DNA of 64,000 nucleotides from JBGAKG01 sp044224495 (GCA_044224495.1 JBGAKG010000005.1:1-64000), one strand, 5' to 3'; shown: positions 53,901 to 61,849, counted from the stretch's first letter. Translations and numbers: made by a program. Notes: generated by a model not told the origin, from the sequence alone.

Positions 53901-55757
53901 CTTTCGTTCGCCGAGCCGCTCCTTGAGGATCTCCTTCGCGCGCGCGGTCGAACCCGCGCCATGAGCGCGGAGCGCGGCGAGCAGCCGGAGCGCGCGCGCG
54001 TTGTCTTCGTTCGGCTCGTGGCCGGCGAGCGACAGGAGCCCATCGACGTCGGGCGCGCTCCGGGCCGACTCGCCCGCGGCTTCGCCTTCGGCAGGCTTCG
54101 CTTCGAGCGGGAGGTACGCCCCGAGGATGCGCCCGAGCCACGCGCTCTCGTTGTTCGCGGCGAGCTCGGCGATCGCCTTGCGCGCACCGTCGAGGTCGTT
54201 CCGCTCGAGGCGCGCGCGGAGGAGCTCGAACCAGAGGCCGGCGAGCTCGACGCCATCGACGCCGCTCGCGACGAGGCGCCGGGTGGCTTCGTCGAGCCAC
54301 GCAGCGTCACCTTTGACGACGGCGAACGCACGCGCGAGGCGCGCGACGGTCCCCGAGGGAACCTCCGAAGCCTGCGCTTGCGAGAGCGCGAGCTTCGCGG
54401 CGGCGACGTCGTCGGCCTCCATCGCCCACGCGTAGGCGCTGAGCAGGTAGGCGCGGCCGCGCGCGGCGTCGGTCCCGAAGCGCTCCGCGAACGACTCGAG
54501 CTGCTCGGCGAACGCCCCGCCGGGGCCGCCGCTCCCGAGGAGATCCAACTGGAGGGCGCGCGCCGGGAGCGACGCGGGATCCGCGGTCGTCGCCTTCGCC
54601 AGTGCTTCGAGCGCCTTGTCGCGATCGCCTTGCGTCGCTGCGAGCTCTGCGAGGCGGATCGCGAGCGCGCTCGTCGTCGCGCCGTCCGTCTCTCGCGCGA
54701 GTCGCTTCGAGGCGAGGTCGGCCGCGAGCGCGGTGTCACCGAGGACCTCGGCGACGCGCAAGCGGGCTCCGAGGAGAGCGCTGTACGCGAGCGTGTCGGA
54801 GTCGCCGTCGGCCCCGACGACCTCGAGCGCGCGATCGAGTGCGGTCGCGGCACCGGCGACGTCCCCGGTGAGCCGCTTCGCGTCGGCCGCGCGGAGGTAG
54901 GCGTCGGCGAGGTGAGCGGGCGTACGCATCCAGTGCGGGACGCCGAGCGCATCCGCGCGCTCGGGGGTCGCGAGGCCTTCGGCGACGAGCGCCCCGATCG
55001 ATTCGAGCGAGGCGGCGTAGATCCGCTTCTGCTCGTCGTCGCCGGCGCCGCGCGCGACGCGCTCGGTGAGCATCGCGGCGAGGTACGTCGCCTTCGAACC
55101 GAGCTCGCGGGCGCGCGTGAGGAGCTCGAGCGCGCGCGGAGCCTGCCCTGCGGCATCGGCGATGCGCGCGAGATCGAGCAGGAGAAGCGCCTGCCACGTC
55201 GGATCGCCCGCGTGCTTCACACGGAGCTCGAGCGCGCGCTCGCGGAGCGCGACGTCGCCGTTGCGACACGCGAGCAGCTCGAGCGCGAGCGCAGCGGTCG
55301 CCTCTTCGGGGGCGGGAGGATCGGCGGAGGCGGCCTCGGTGAGGGCCTCTTCGATCGCCGCGCGCGCGCCTTCCACGTCGGCGCTGACGTCCTCGACGTA
55401 GGCCGCGCGCATGAGGAGCGCGCGCGCCTTCTCCGCCGGCGTGACCGCCGCGCGGACGAGTGCGTCGATCACGCGTCCGAGGTTCTTGAGCGAGCGCCGG
55501 CGCTCGAGGAGCCGAACGAGGGCCTCGAGCGGCTCGCGGAAGGTCGGGTCGGCGTTGAACGCCGCCAGGTAGTCGCGCGCCGCGGTGGGCTCGTCGCCCG
55601 CACGCTCCGCGATCTCGCCCGCTTCCCCCAGGAGGCGGGCGAGTCGTTCTTTGTCCGTGGTCTTCGCGATCTCCGCGCGCAACCACGCCGCCGTCGCCGC
55701 CGAGGCATCGGCGGTCTCTGCGCCTCCCGTGGTCGAAGGCCCTTCGGCGTTGCTCAG
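50955..55757 (-). CDS. Giant TPR protein, first of a tandem pair
   Basis: A 1,600-residue protein (1,575 if TTG 55682 is used), composed almost entirely of TPR-like helical repeats (such as ALELLTRARELGSKATYLAAML and DGALNALENVVMIEPDHVGALALSGE) and ending in a domain shared with the downstream gene (AIVVGPGIRAPFDPATRGKFARELFALARG). No signal peptide. The start is uncertain. CTG at 55757 has a good AAGGGAG 7 bp upstream; TTG at 55682 has none. ATG or GTG are absent between. It lies between the PHA-granule-family gene and the second TPR gene, overlapping the latter by ATGA. Function unknown. Confidence 0.78.
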   Translation of the reverse strand: MSNAEGPSTTGGAETADASAATAAWLRAEIAKTTDKERLARLLGEAGEIAERAGDEPTAARDYLAAFNADPTFREPLEALVRLLERRRSLKNLGRVIDALVRAAVTPAEKARALLMRAAYVEDVSADVEGARAAIEEALTEAASADPPAPEEATAALALELLACRNGDVALRERALELRVKHAGDPTWQALLLLDLARIADAAGQAPRALELLTRARELGSKATYLAAMLTERVARGAGDDEQKRIYAASLESIGALVAEGLATPERADALGVPHWMRTPAHLADAYLRAADAKRLTGDVAGAATALDRALEVVGADGDSDTLAYSALLGARLRVAEVLGDTALAADLASKRLARETDGATTSALAIRLAELAATQGDRDKALEALAKATTADPASLPARALQLDLLGSGGPGGAFAEQLESFAERFGTDAARGRAYLLSAYAWAMEADDVAAAKLALSQAQASEVPSGTVARLARAFAVVKGDAAWLDEATRRLVASGVDGVELAGLWFELLRARLERNDLDGARKAIAELAANNESAWLGRILGAYLPLEAKPAEGEAAGESARSAPDVDGLLSLAGHEPNEDNARALRLLAALRAHGAGSTARAKEILKERLGERKDDAIVAAFLADLDRASGDAQAAANVLESFAQATGDAVVACALALEAGFARWAAGDKAGALQAFLIAAERGEGPSGRAAKMVLGWAGRAIDADAVEGRRLAIERARDGGGDARVLDLERLATELAAGQGGDAEEVLRALEREPEGGALAVSAALARLVIPETNPDPAAVEVALDVIASQGAPELAAAERLRRAQTLDPEARSQAARAWVDVGGGAPAAFAWIVAAAETRELGDDVAARRALAEQVSGEAREQLAASAVVLDRIREEGGPITTPLLDGDGAAVRLANLEVAPPGSDPRRRATALCNLGDALGEAAQADALGLGGWSLLVAGDLEGAIEVFQAVAQARPDDFAAWEGLRAAAELGSQPELHAAAAAHLGEMAGDSHRGAAFLEEAALVYLGIGQDDAADTAFEAAFERDPKRTTAFDRLFRRVRERKDGEKLLQLIARRLENTDDPPEVGKLYWEQARVLRERGDTDGALNALENVVMIEPDHVGALALSGEISIRQGKFADAAERLARLASLDSAPPKNRITAGVAAVDLFENKLEQPKRALEVLLLLHKAKLTTLPVRERLAKSAARTKSWEEAVSILEELMVERPERDGRVDAARLAITIYRDKLAAPQRAEKAVVKLLEEAPGDGEAVDVLLGIQSPERKRLLAAAQTAILATLGQNPMDGESAARLSWIAQALGNVPLQEAALGVASTLGIRTVALDDAQTRIRSQRGRLVPQTAVTPLTLKLLLAPGDDGPLAALFQLLGPTLGEAIGPSRDALGVGRRDRVDPRSGLPLYNEHAAWAGALGHAEVQLYVGGKDPLGVQGIAGEEPAIVVGPGIRAPFDPATRGKFARELFALARGTTVLRSRDETTVAAIVVAACRIVDVPIQAPPYAVLAEVEKLVNKAISRKTKNAIRETCAVVAQQNPDAKMFARAALMSHARVALVAAGELPVVASELVPPAGPGDPRIAALAKFNLSGAFSDARRALGLEAP

Positions 55758-55770
55758 GGGGTAGCTCCCT

Positions 55771-56058
55771 TCACAGAAGCTGGTTCAACTTCTCGTTGAT
55801 CTTGTCCTCGATCGTACCCTTCATCACGCGCAGCATGAAGGGGAGGTCGACTTCGACCCGAACGTTCTTGTCCGTGACCGAGACTGCGCCCTTCACGCCC
55901 TTGGCCGTGCCGCTCGTGGCCTCGAACTTGATGGCGTTGCCCGCCCAAGCCCAGGTCAGATTGAGGCGATCTTGCATGCTCTTGGCGAGCTCCTCGGCCT
56001 TCTTCTTTGCATCGTCGAGGGGGAGCGAGTGGGTCTTGCTGATGTCGATCGTAGCCAT
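55771..56058 (-). CDS. Polyhydroxyalkanoic acid granule-associated family protein
   Basis: A 95-residue protein matching the PHA-system/granule-region family: MATIDISKTHSLPLDDAKKKAEELAKSM, then the beta strands DLPFMLRVMKGTIEDKINEKLNQLL. Members are small proteins found near polyhydroxyalkanoate genes in some bacteria and in others away from them. No PHA synthase lies nearby here, so the link to storage granules is by family name only. It sits 13 bp ahead of the giant TPR gene. Confidence 0.82.
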   Translation of the reverse strand: MATIDISKTHSLPLDDAKKKAEELAKSMQDRLNLTWAWAGNAIKFEATSGTAKGVKGAVSVTDKNVRVEVDLPFMLRVMKGTIEDKINEKLNQLL

Positions 56059-56076
56059 GGTGCTCCTTCGAAAGTA

Positions 56077-56685
56077 TCACTCGATGCGCTTCACGATCCA
56101 GTACCCCCGCGGGGTATCCACTGGACCATCGGCCACTTTACCGACCCCCAGGCTGAACAGGACGTACTCGGGCGCCGGCTCCAGGGTCCCCCGGGGAACC
56201 CGGCCGACGTCGTCCGCCGACCCATCGTCCCCCTTGCGGACGGCCGCGTGGAAGTCGGTCTTGGCGAGCTCCGCCAGGCTGGCTGCGAGCTCCTGGGCGT
56301 CCCGCTTGTTCCGCGCCGTCGGGGAGGACATCTCGGCGCCCTGGTAGGTCACGAGGACGACCCCGAAACGCACCTTCATCGGGGCGTCTCCGGCGAGGGG
56401 GGGCACTTCGCTCCCGTCCGGCATCCGGAACCCGACGCCACCATCGCGGCGGGGCTCGTTGATCGGGAAAATGGGCATCGACGTGCCCAAGTCTGCGTCG
56501 TCCGGGAACAGGTCGGCGTCGCCGGCGCTCGCCAGCGAGGCGCCGCCGTCGCCGGTCCCGGTCTCGGCGTCACCCGCGTCGGACGGCGCCCGCCAGGGCC
56601 TCCAATTCGAGATGGTCTGTCCCGCGAGCAGCACCGCGATCGCCACGGCGGCGATCCCCAGCACGATCGAAGCGAGCCGTTGCAT
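56077..56685 (-). CDS. PpiC-like peptidyl-prolyl isomerase domain protein
   Basis: A 202-residue membrane-anchored protein: N-terminal helix (MQRLASIVLGIAAVAIAVLLAG), an Asp/Ala/Gly-rich linker (about 32-95), then a parvulin-like domain (about 105-202). The domain keeps the C-terminal parvulin motifs FHAAVRKGDDGSADDVGRVPRG, VLFSLGVGKVADGPVDTPRGYWIVKRIE. The usual N-terminal HI(L)V is shortened to RFGVVLVTY. A periplasmic folding helper is likely; activity not certain. It lies downstream of atpC (6-bp gap) and upstream of the PHA-family gene (18 bp). Confidence 0.75.
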   Translation of the reverse strand: MQRLASIVLGIAAVAIAVLLAGQTISNWRPWRAPSDAGDAETGTGDGGASLASAGDADLFPDDADLGTSMPIFPINEPRRDGGVGFRMPDGSEVPPLAGDAPMKVRFGVVLVTYQGAEMSSPTARNKRDAQELAASLAELAKTDFHAAVRKGDDGSADDVGRVPRGTLEPAPEYVLFSLGVGKVADGPVDTPRGYWIVKRIE

Positions 56686-56691
56686 CGAGGG

Positions 56692-57231
56692 TCAGGCCGC
56701 TCCGGCCGCGCCCGGATCCGCCATCGACTCGTCGTCGGTCGGGGTCGCCGGCGGGCCGTACTCTTCGTAGGGGCGAAGGGTGGCCGGCGGCGGGTCGCCG
56801 AAGAGCTCGAGCTGTGCGGCGAGCCAGTTCTGGCGGGAGATGAGCGCGCTCGCGCGGGCCATCTCCTTCGCCTGCGTGCGGTCGAGCGAGTCCTGCAGGA
56901 GCTTGGAGAGCTCCGCGTCGACCTCGGCGAGCTCCTTGCGCACGAGCACCGGATCGATCGCCGACTTCTCGACGAACTCCTCGGTGAGGACGAGCACCTT
57001 GTCGGCGCTCACCTCGACGAAGCCGCCGCCGATCGCGCAGCGCTTCGTGTCGTTACCGATCCGGTACGACACGATGCCGGTGCGCGCGGCGGCCAGCGCC
57101 GGGAGGTGGCCGGGGAGGACGCCGAACTCGCCGGCTTCGCCGGGGAGGGAGACCTCGTCGACCTTCTCGGAGAGCGCGCGCCCCTTCGGCGTCACGACCT
57201 CGAGTTGGATTCGGTTGGCTTCGTCCGCCAT
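56692..57231 (-). CDS. atpC: ATP synthase F1 epsilon subunit
   Basis: Subunit of the F1 rotor that also regulates ATPase activity. IQLEVVTPKGRALSEKVDEVSLPGEAGEFGVLPGHLPALAA is the typical N-terminal barrel. The helical C-terminal hairpin follows, ending in an unusual extension of about 40 residues (EEYGPPATPTDDESMADP) so that it is 179 long against the usual 130-140. It starts 1 bp after the atpD stop. The rest of the F1/Fo genes are not in this window, so atpD-atpC form a separate unit. Confidence 0.95.
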   Translation of the reverse strand: MADEANRIQLEVVTPKGRALSEKVDEVSLPGEAGEFGVLPGHLPALAAARTGIVSYRIGNDTKRCAIGGGFVEVSADKVLVLTEEFVEKSAIDPVLVRKELAEVDAELSKLLQDSLDRTQAKEMARASALISRQNWLAAQLELFGDPPPATLRPYEEYGPPATPTDDESMADPGAAGAA

Positions 57232-57232
57232 G

Positions 57233-58705
57233 TCACTTCTTCGCTTCGGCGATGAGCTTCTGCGCCTTCGCCTTCATCGCGTCGATGTTGCCGACGAGGT
57301 GGAACGCCTTCTCGGGGTACTGCGCGTCGTCGTCGAACTTGCCGTCGAGGATCTGCGAGAAGCCCTCGATGTTCTCCTCGAGACCGACGTACGCACCGGG
57401 GAGACCTGTGAACTGCGACGCGACCGCGAACGGCTGCGAGAGGAACAGCTGGATCTTGCGGGCGCGCTTGACGATGAGCTTGTCGTCTTCGCTGAGCTCG
57501 TCCATGCCGAGGATCGCGATGATGTCCTGGAGGTCCTTGTACTTCTGGAGCGTGTTCTGGACCTTGCGCGCGACCTGGTAGTGGCGCTCGCCGACGACGT
57601 TCGGGTCGAGCAGCGTCGAGGTCGAGTCGAGCGGGTCGACGGCCGGGTAGATGCCGATCTCGGTGAGCGCGCGGTTGAGAACCGTCGTCGCGTCGAGGTG
57701 GGCGAACGTGGTCGCCGGCGCCGGGTCGGTGAGGTCGTCGGCGGGGACGTAGACGGCCTGGACCGAGGTGATCGAGCCCTTGTTCGTCGACGTGATGCGC
57801 TCCTGCATCGCGCCCATCTCCGTCGCGAGCGTCGGCTGGTAACCGACGGCGCTCGGGATACGACCGAGGAGCGCCGACACTTCGGAGCCCGCCTGCGTGA
57901 AGCGGAAGATGTTGTCGATGAAGAGCAGAACGTCCTGACCTTCTTCGTCGCGGAAGTACTCGGCGACGGTGAGGGCCGAGAGCGCGACGCGGGCGCGGGC
58001 GCCCGGCGGCTCGTTCATCTGCCCGTAGACGAGGGCGGCCTTCGAGAGAACCGACTCGCCCGTCTCGAGCTTGGCTTCCTTGAACTCGAGGTAGAGGTCG
58101 TTGCCCTCGCGCGTGCGCTCGCCGACGCCGGCGAAGCAGGACACGCCGCCGTGCTTTTTGGCGATGTTGTTGATGAGCTCCTGGATCAGAACGGTCTTGC
58201 CGACGCCGGCGCCGCCGAAGAGGCCGATCTTGCCGCCCTTGCGGTACGGGGCGAGCAGGTCGATGACCTTGATGCCCGTCTCGAAGATCTCGACCTTGGT
58301 CGACTGCTCCTGGAAGGTCGGGGGGTTGCGGTGGATCGGCATCGCCTTCTTGGCGTTGACCGGGCCCGCTTCGTCCACCGGCTCGCCGATGACGTTGAGG
58401 ATGCGGCCGAGGCACTCGGGGCCGACCGGCATGGCGATCGGGGCGCCCGTGTCGCGGACTTCCATCCCGCGGACGAGACCGTCCGAGGTGTCCATCGCGA
58501 TCGTGCGGACCGTGTTCTCGCCGAGGTGCTGCGCGACCTCGAGGGTCAGGTTGTCCTTCGCCGAGTTGATGGCCGGGTTGGTCACCTTGAGGGCGTTGAG
58601 GATCTTCGGGAGCTTGCCCCCGTCGAACTCGACGTCGACGACGGGTCCGATGACCTGGACGATTTTCCCTTTGGTGGCAGCGAGATCGAGCGCAGTTTGC
58701 GACAT
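57233..58705 (-). CDS. atpD: ATP synthase F1 beta subunit
   Basis: Catalytic subunit of the F1F0 ATP synthase, 490 residues. The P-loop GGAGVGKT is at 164-171; LLFIDNIFRF, ALTVAEYFRDEEGQDVL and the DELSEED motif (in MDELSEDDKLIV) are present. ATG 58705 is preferred over TTG 58714. A promoter at 58748-58776 lies 43 bp upstream. atpC follows with 1 bp between. atpA, atpG, atpH and Fo genes are absent on either side (upstream is a divergent gene), so beta and epsilon are encoded away from the rest. Confidence 0.97.
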   Translation of the reverse strand: MSQTALDLAATKGKIVQVIGPVVDVEFDGGKLPKILNALKVTNPAINSAKDNLTLEVAQHLGENTVRTIAMDTSDGLVRGMEVRDTGAPIAMPVGPECLGRILNVIGEPVDEAGPVNAKKAMPIHRNPPTFQEQSTKVEIFETGIKVIDLLAPYRKGGKIGLFGGAGVGKTVLIQELINNIAKKHGGVSCFAGVGERTREGNDLYLEFKEAKLETGESVLSKAALVYGQMNEPPGARARVALSALTVAEYFRDEEGQDVLLFIDNIFRFTQAGSEVSALLGRIPSAVGYQPTLATEMGAMQERITSTNKGSITSVQAVYVPADDLTDPAPATTFAHLDATTVLNRALTEIGIYPAVDPLDSTSTLLDPNVVGERHYQVARKVQNTLQKYKDLQDIIAILGMDELSEDDKLIVKRARKIQLFLSQPFAVASQFTGLPGAYVGLEENIEGFSQILDGKFDDDAQYPEKAFHLVGNIDAMKAKAQKLIAEAKK

Positions 58706-58747
58706 GACGGGCAAGGACCTTCTTGGAGAGGTGGAGACTGCGCCGCG

Positions 58748-58776
58748 CGAATATCACGCGCTGCGCGGGCGTTCAA
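58748..58776 (-). promoter_or_regulatory. Promoter of atpDC
   Basis: On the minus strand TTGAAC (58771-58776), 17 bp, TATTCG (58748-58753). The leader to ATG 58705 would be about 35 nt. Confidence 0.5.
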
Positions 58777-58810
58777 GAGGGTGGGGGCGGACGGTCTGCT
58801 CAACCAGGGG

Positions 58811-58857
58811 AAAAAGGACGAATCCGGAGTCGAGAACGGGAACGGGAATGGGAATGG
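58811..58857. repeat. Dispersed intergenic repeat, copy C (inverted)
   Basis: On the minus strand it reads GTTCCC units, then CTCGACTCCGGATTCGTCC and a T-rich end, nearly matching copies A and B (TAC replaced by GAC). It lies in the divergent space between atpD and the Ig/barrel-like gene, unlike A and B, which lie at gene ends. Confidence 0.7.
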
Positions 58858-58883
58858 AAGGAGACGACTGCTAAGGGTCAGGC

Positions 58884-59720
58884 ATGCGCGGCGTTGGCCT
58901 TCCGTTGGCGCTCTCCGTCGCCCTCTGGGCGGGCGTGGGTGCTGCCGGGCCCATCGCCGTCGACAACCAGCCCCCCGAGTGGAGCGGGCTCGAGTCCGAG
59001 TACGAGACGAAGGCGGGGGAGCGGCTCGACTTCACGCTCCGCGCGACCGATCCGGAGAACGATCCGATCCGGTACGAGGTGCGCGGGCTCCCCTTGAACG
59101 CTCGGGCCGTCGCCGGTGACGGCGGCGTCCAGGTGAAGTGGGACACCGAGGAGTCCGAGGCAGGGTCGTATCCGATCGAGGTCTTCGCCACCGACGGGAA
59201 GACCACCATCTCCAAGAAGGTGATGCTCGTGCTGGCGGAGAAGTCGGAGAGCTTCTTCGTCCCCGGCGTGGGCTACGAGCTCTTCGTCCCGAACGCCCCG
59301 AGCAAGCTCGGCTACATGAACGGGTTCCGGATCGAGTTCCTCGGCGCGAGCTACGTGCACCGGAACGCGAAGCCGGGACCGAGCCACGGCCGCTTCTTCG
59401 TCCATTTCGACGTGCTCCTGTCGACGAAGGAGGACGTCCCGGCCGCGTTCCTGCCGACCCTCGGCTTCGACTTCTCGTTCGAGCGCAACCCACCGCGCCG
59501 CTTTCTGATCCCGTTCTTCGGCCTCGAAGGGGGCGCCTGGTTCAACGGAACGACGGGCTCGCTCGGCTTCATGCACCCGTTCGCGGGGGTGCACCTCTAC
59601 ACCAAGGCGAACCTCTTCTTCAGCCTGCGGGGAGGCTACTTTCTGCCCTTCACGTCCGAGCAGTTCGACGTGGTGCGAGGGGTGCGCGCGTCGGCCACGG
59701 TGGACCTCTCGTTCTGGTGA
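58884..59720 (+). CDS. Ig/cadherin-like outer-membrane protein, putative
   Basis: A 278-residue exported protein: signal peptide (MRGVGLPLALSVALWAGVGAAGP), an Ig/cadherin-like domain of about 80 residues (PPEWSGLESEYETKAGERLDFTLRATDPENDPIRYEV), with the DPENDPIRY motif seen in putative-Ig and cadherin repeats. Then amphipathic strands rich in aromatics (GFRIEFLGASYVH, GRFFVHFDVLLS, FFSLRGGYFLPF), ending VRASATVDLSFW, like an outer-membrane barrel C-terminus. Likely a surface protein; no family named. Convergent with the OmpA gene, with a palindrome array between. Confidence 0.68.
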   Translation: MRGVGLPLALSVALWAGVGAAGPIAVDNQPPEWSGLESEYETKAGERLDFTLRATDPENDPIRYEVRGLPLNARAVAGDGGVQVKWDTEESEAGSYPIEVFATDGKTTISKKVMLVLAEKSESFFVPGVGYELFVPNAPSKLGYMNGFRIEFLGASYVHRNAKPGPSHGRFFVHFDVLLSTKEDVPAAFLPTLGFDFSFERNPPRRFLIPFFGLEGGAWFNGTTGSLGFMHPFAGVHLYTKANLFFSLRGGYFLPFTSEQFDVVRGVRASATVDLSFW

Positions 59721-59730
59721 GAGAAAAGCC

Positions 59731-59865
59731 GAACAGGGAACACGGAACAGGAATTCGGAACGCGGAACGCGGAACGAGAACACGGAGCGCAGAGCGGGAA
59801 CAGCGCGTGTTCGGGGTTCGGGTTCCGCGTTCCGCATTCCCGATCCCGTTCCGTGTTCCCTGTTC
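59731..59865. repeat. Nested inverted repeat array between convergent genes
   Basis: The outer arms (59731-59748, GAACAGGGAACACGGAAC; 59848-59865) are perfect 18-bp complements. Inside are three GGAACGC-type units (59757-59775) with inverse units at 59822-59833, and GAACACG (59778-59784) complementary to CGTGTTC (59806-59812). The building blocks are GGAAC variants, as in the dispersed repeat, so it may be a related element. It sits between convergent genes and would form a long hairpin in both transcripts. Confidence 0.7.
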
Positions 59866-59876
59866 GTCTTCTTCTT

Positions 59877-61757
59877 CTACTTCTCGATGTGGAACTCGAC
59901 CCGCCGGTTCGCCTTGCGCCCCGCATCGCTGGTGTTCGGCTCCAGCGGCCGATCGGGTCCGAAGCCCGCGCTGGCGAGCCGTGCCCTGTCGATGCCGTGC
60001 GCCACGAGCCACTTCACGACCGACGCGGCGCGGTCGCCCGACAGCTTCTTGTTGAACGCGGCCGGGCCCTGGTCGTCGGTGTGACCTTCGACGTTCAGCT
60101 TCGTGATCTCGGGGTGCGCCTTCAGCACGCCGAGCACGGCGGTGAGCACCTCTTCGCTGTCCTTGCCGGGGAGGATGTCCGCGCTCCCGGTCTTGAACTT
60201 CACCTGCTCGAGGATCGTGATGACCCCGCCGTTCACGAACGCCATCGGGCACCCGTTCTTCTTCGGGTCGGTGTTCGCTTTGCCGGGCTCCTTCGGGCAC
60301 GCGTCGAGCTCGTTCTCGATCGCGTCGCCGTCGAGATCGGCAGGGCACCCGTTGAACTCGGGCTTCGTCGACGCCTTGCCGGGTTGGTCGACGCACGCGT
60401 CGTCCTTGTCGTAGATGCCGTCGCCGTCCTTGTCGGGTGGGCAGCCGTTCTTCTTGGGGTCGTCGCTCGGGACGCCCGCGACGTCGACGCACGCGTCCTT
60501 CGCATCGGGTACGCCGTCACCGTCCTTGTCCGGCGGCGGCGGCGGGGGCAGGGCCACCGGCGGCTCGGCGGGGCAGCCGTTCGTCGCGCGATCGAGCGAG
60601 CGCGGACCGGGGACACGCGGGCACGCATCTTCCCCATCGGGGACACCGTCGCCGTCGCCGTCGGCCGGGCACCCGTTCTTGTGCGGGTCGTCGCTCGCGA
60701 CGCCGGCGGTCGTGGGGCACGCGTCCTTGCCGTCGCGGATGCCGTCGCCGTCCGTGTCGTCGCGGTAGGGCGGCGCGAGCTCGAGCGACGCCATCCACCG
60801 CCGCTCCGGCGCGCCGAAGCCGCGCGTGAGCCCGAAGCCACCGCCGACGCCGAACCGCACGGGGCCGGCCGTGTAGTGCGCGCCGAGCAGCACCTCGACC
60901 GGGACCTCCGGCCCGGTGTCCTCGGGCGCGCCCGAGAGCGACGCCTGCGACGGGTTGCTCGTGAAGACGGCGCTCCCGAAGAGCTCCGGCCCGATCACGA
61001 GGTGCCGGTCGAGCACGCGCACGCCCGCCGCCGCGGCCCAGGTGAGCTCCTGTCCGATCCGCGTCGCGCCGAAGAACCGCTCCGGTCGCCCGAGGTTCGC
61101 GCCAATGCGTGCAGAATACACGAAGGGCCCGATGTCGCCCGCGACGAGCAGCCGCGGCGCGATCCGGAGGTTGCCGTCGCTCGTGTAGTCGCTCGGGTTC
61201 CCGCTCGGGAAGTAGATGCCGAGCCCCGCGGCGAGGGTGAACGGGTCGCCGTACTCGCCGAACACGCGCAGGTCGGCCGTGAAGCGGAAGTCGCCGAACG
61301 ACTGATCGTTCTCGGGCCCGGCGATGATGCTCTTCCCGAACGTCGCCTGATGGCCGTCTTGGAAGACCACGACCGGCACGTCGAGCGCGACGCGGAGGCG
61401 CTCGAAGAACACCATCGCGGCGCCGATGTGGAGCGTCCCCACGTTGCGGAGCGGGCTCAGCCGGATGTCGCCGTTGGGCGCGTTCACGACGAGCGGGCGG
61501 TATTGCCCTTCCATCACGACGCCCACCGTCGGGCGCAGGTGCCCGCGCACGTCGAGCGAGTCGTTCGCGAACCACTCGCTCCCACGGACCGCGGGATCGA
61601 AGCGGTTCATCGAGATGCCCGGCTCGACCGCCTGCGCGGAGGCTGCTTCTTCGCGGGCGGCGAGCGCGCCGAGCGCGACGAAGGCGCCGAGCGCAAAGCG
61701 AGAAAGGCGAGCGGAACGAACGGACCGACGCGACCGAGGCGTACGCCGAGGAGTCAT
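59877..61757 (-). CDS. OmpA-family protein with thrombospondin type-3 repeats
   Basis: A 626-residue protein anchoring the outer membrane to peptidoglycan. Signal peptide (RSVRSARLSRFALGAFVALGALAA), a barrel-like N-terminal domain (about 45-325), then about 180 residues of TSP3 calcium-binding loops (DTDGDGIRDGKDACP, DGDGDGVPDGEDACP and similar), and an OmpA C-terminal domain (about 510-626) with NVEGHTDDQG and RANRRVEFHIEK-like end. The TSP3 loops usually act as rigid, calcium-stabilised spacers. It is divergent from dnaG across a symmetric TTGACC palindrome. Confidence 0.9.
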   Translation of the reverse strand: MTPRRTPRSRRSVRSARLSRFALGAFVALGALAAREEAASAQAVEPGISMNRFDPAVRGSEWFANDSLDVRGHLRPTVGVVMEGQYRPLVVNAPNGDIRLSPLRNVGTLHIGAAMVFFERLRVALDVPVVVFQDGHQATFGKSIIAGPENDQSFGDFRFTADLRVFGEYGDPFTLAAGLGIYFPSGNPSDYTSDGNLRIAPRLLVAGDIGPFVYSARIGANLGRPERFFGATRIGQELTWAAAAGVRVLDRHLVIGPELFGSAVFTSNPSQASLSGAPEDTGPEVPVEVLLGAHYTAGPVRFGVGGGFGLTRGFGAPERRWMASLELAPPYRDDTDGDGIRDGKDACPTTAGVASDDPHKNGCPADGDGDGVPDGEDACPRVPGPRSLDRATNGCPAEPPVALPPPPPPDKDGDGVPDAKDACVDVAGVPSDDPKKNGCPPDKDGDGIYDKDDACVDQPGKASTKPEFNGCPADLDGDAIENELDACPKEPGKANTDPKKNGCPMAFVNGGVITILEQVKFKTGSADILPGKDSEEVLTAVLGVLKAHPEITKLNVEGHTDDQGPAAFNKKLSGDRAASVVKWLVAHGIDRARLASAGFGPDRPLEPNTSDAGRKANRRVEFHIEK

Positions 61758-61790
61758 GGCAGGTACGACGTTTCGCCTGCCGCCACGCGC

Positions 61791-61813
61791 GGGTCAAGGT
61801 CCGTCCTTGACCC
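61791..61813. promoter_or_regulatory. Palindrome carrying divergent TTGACC boxes
   Basis: GGGTCAAGG (61791-61799) and CCTTGACCC (61805-61813) are perfect 9-bp arms with a 5-bp spacer. Each arm carries a TTGACC -35-like box pointing away from the other, between the OmpA gene and dnaG. It could be back-to-back -35 boxes or an operator. Confidence 0.45.
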
Positions 61814-61835
61814 TCGGCCGTCACACGCCATACCA
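61807..61835 (+). promoter_or_regulatory. Promoter of dnaG
   Basis: TTGACC (61807-61812), 17 bp, ATACCA (61830-61835). The GTG start at 61850 would have a leader of about 8 nt. Confidence 0.45.
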
Positions 61836-61849
61836 CGAAGAGCCTCCTC

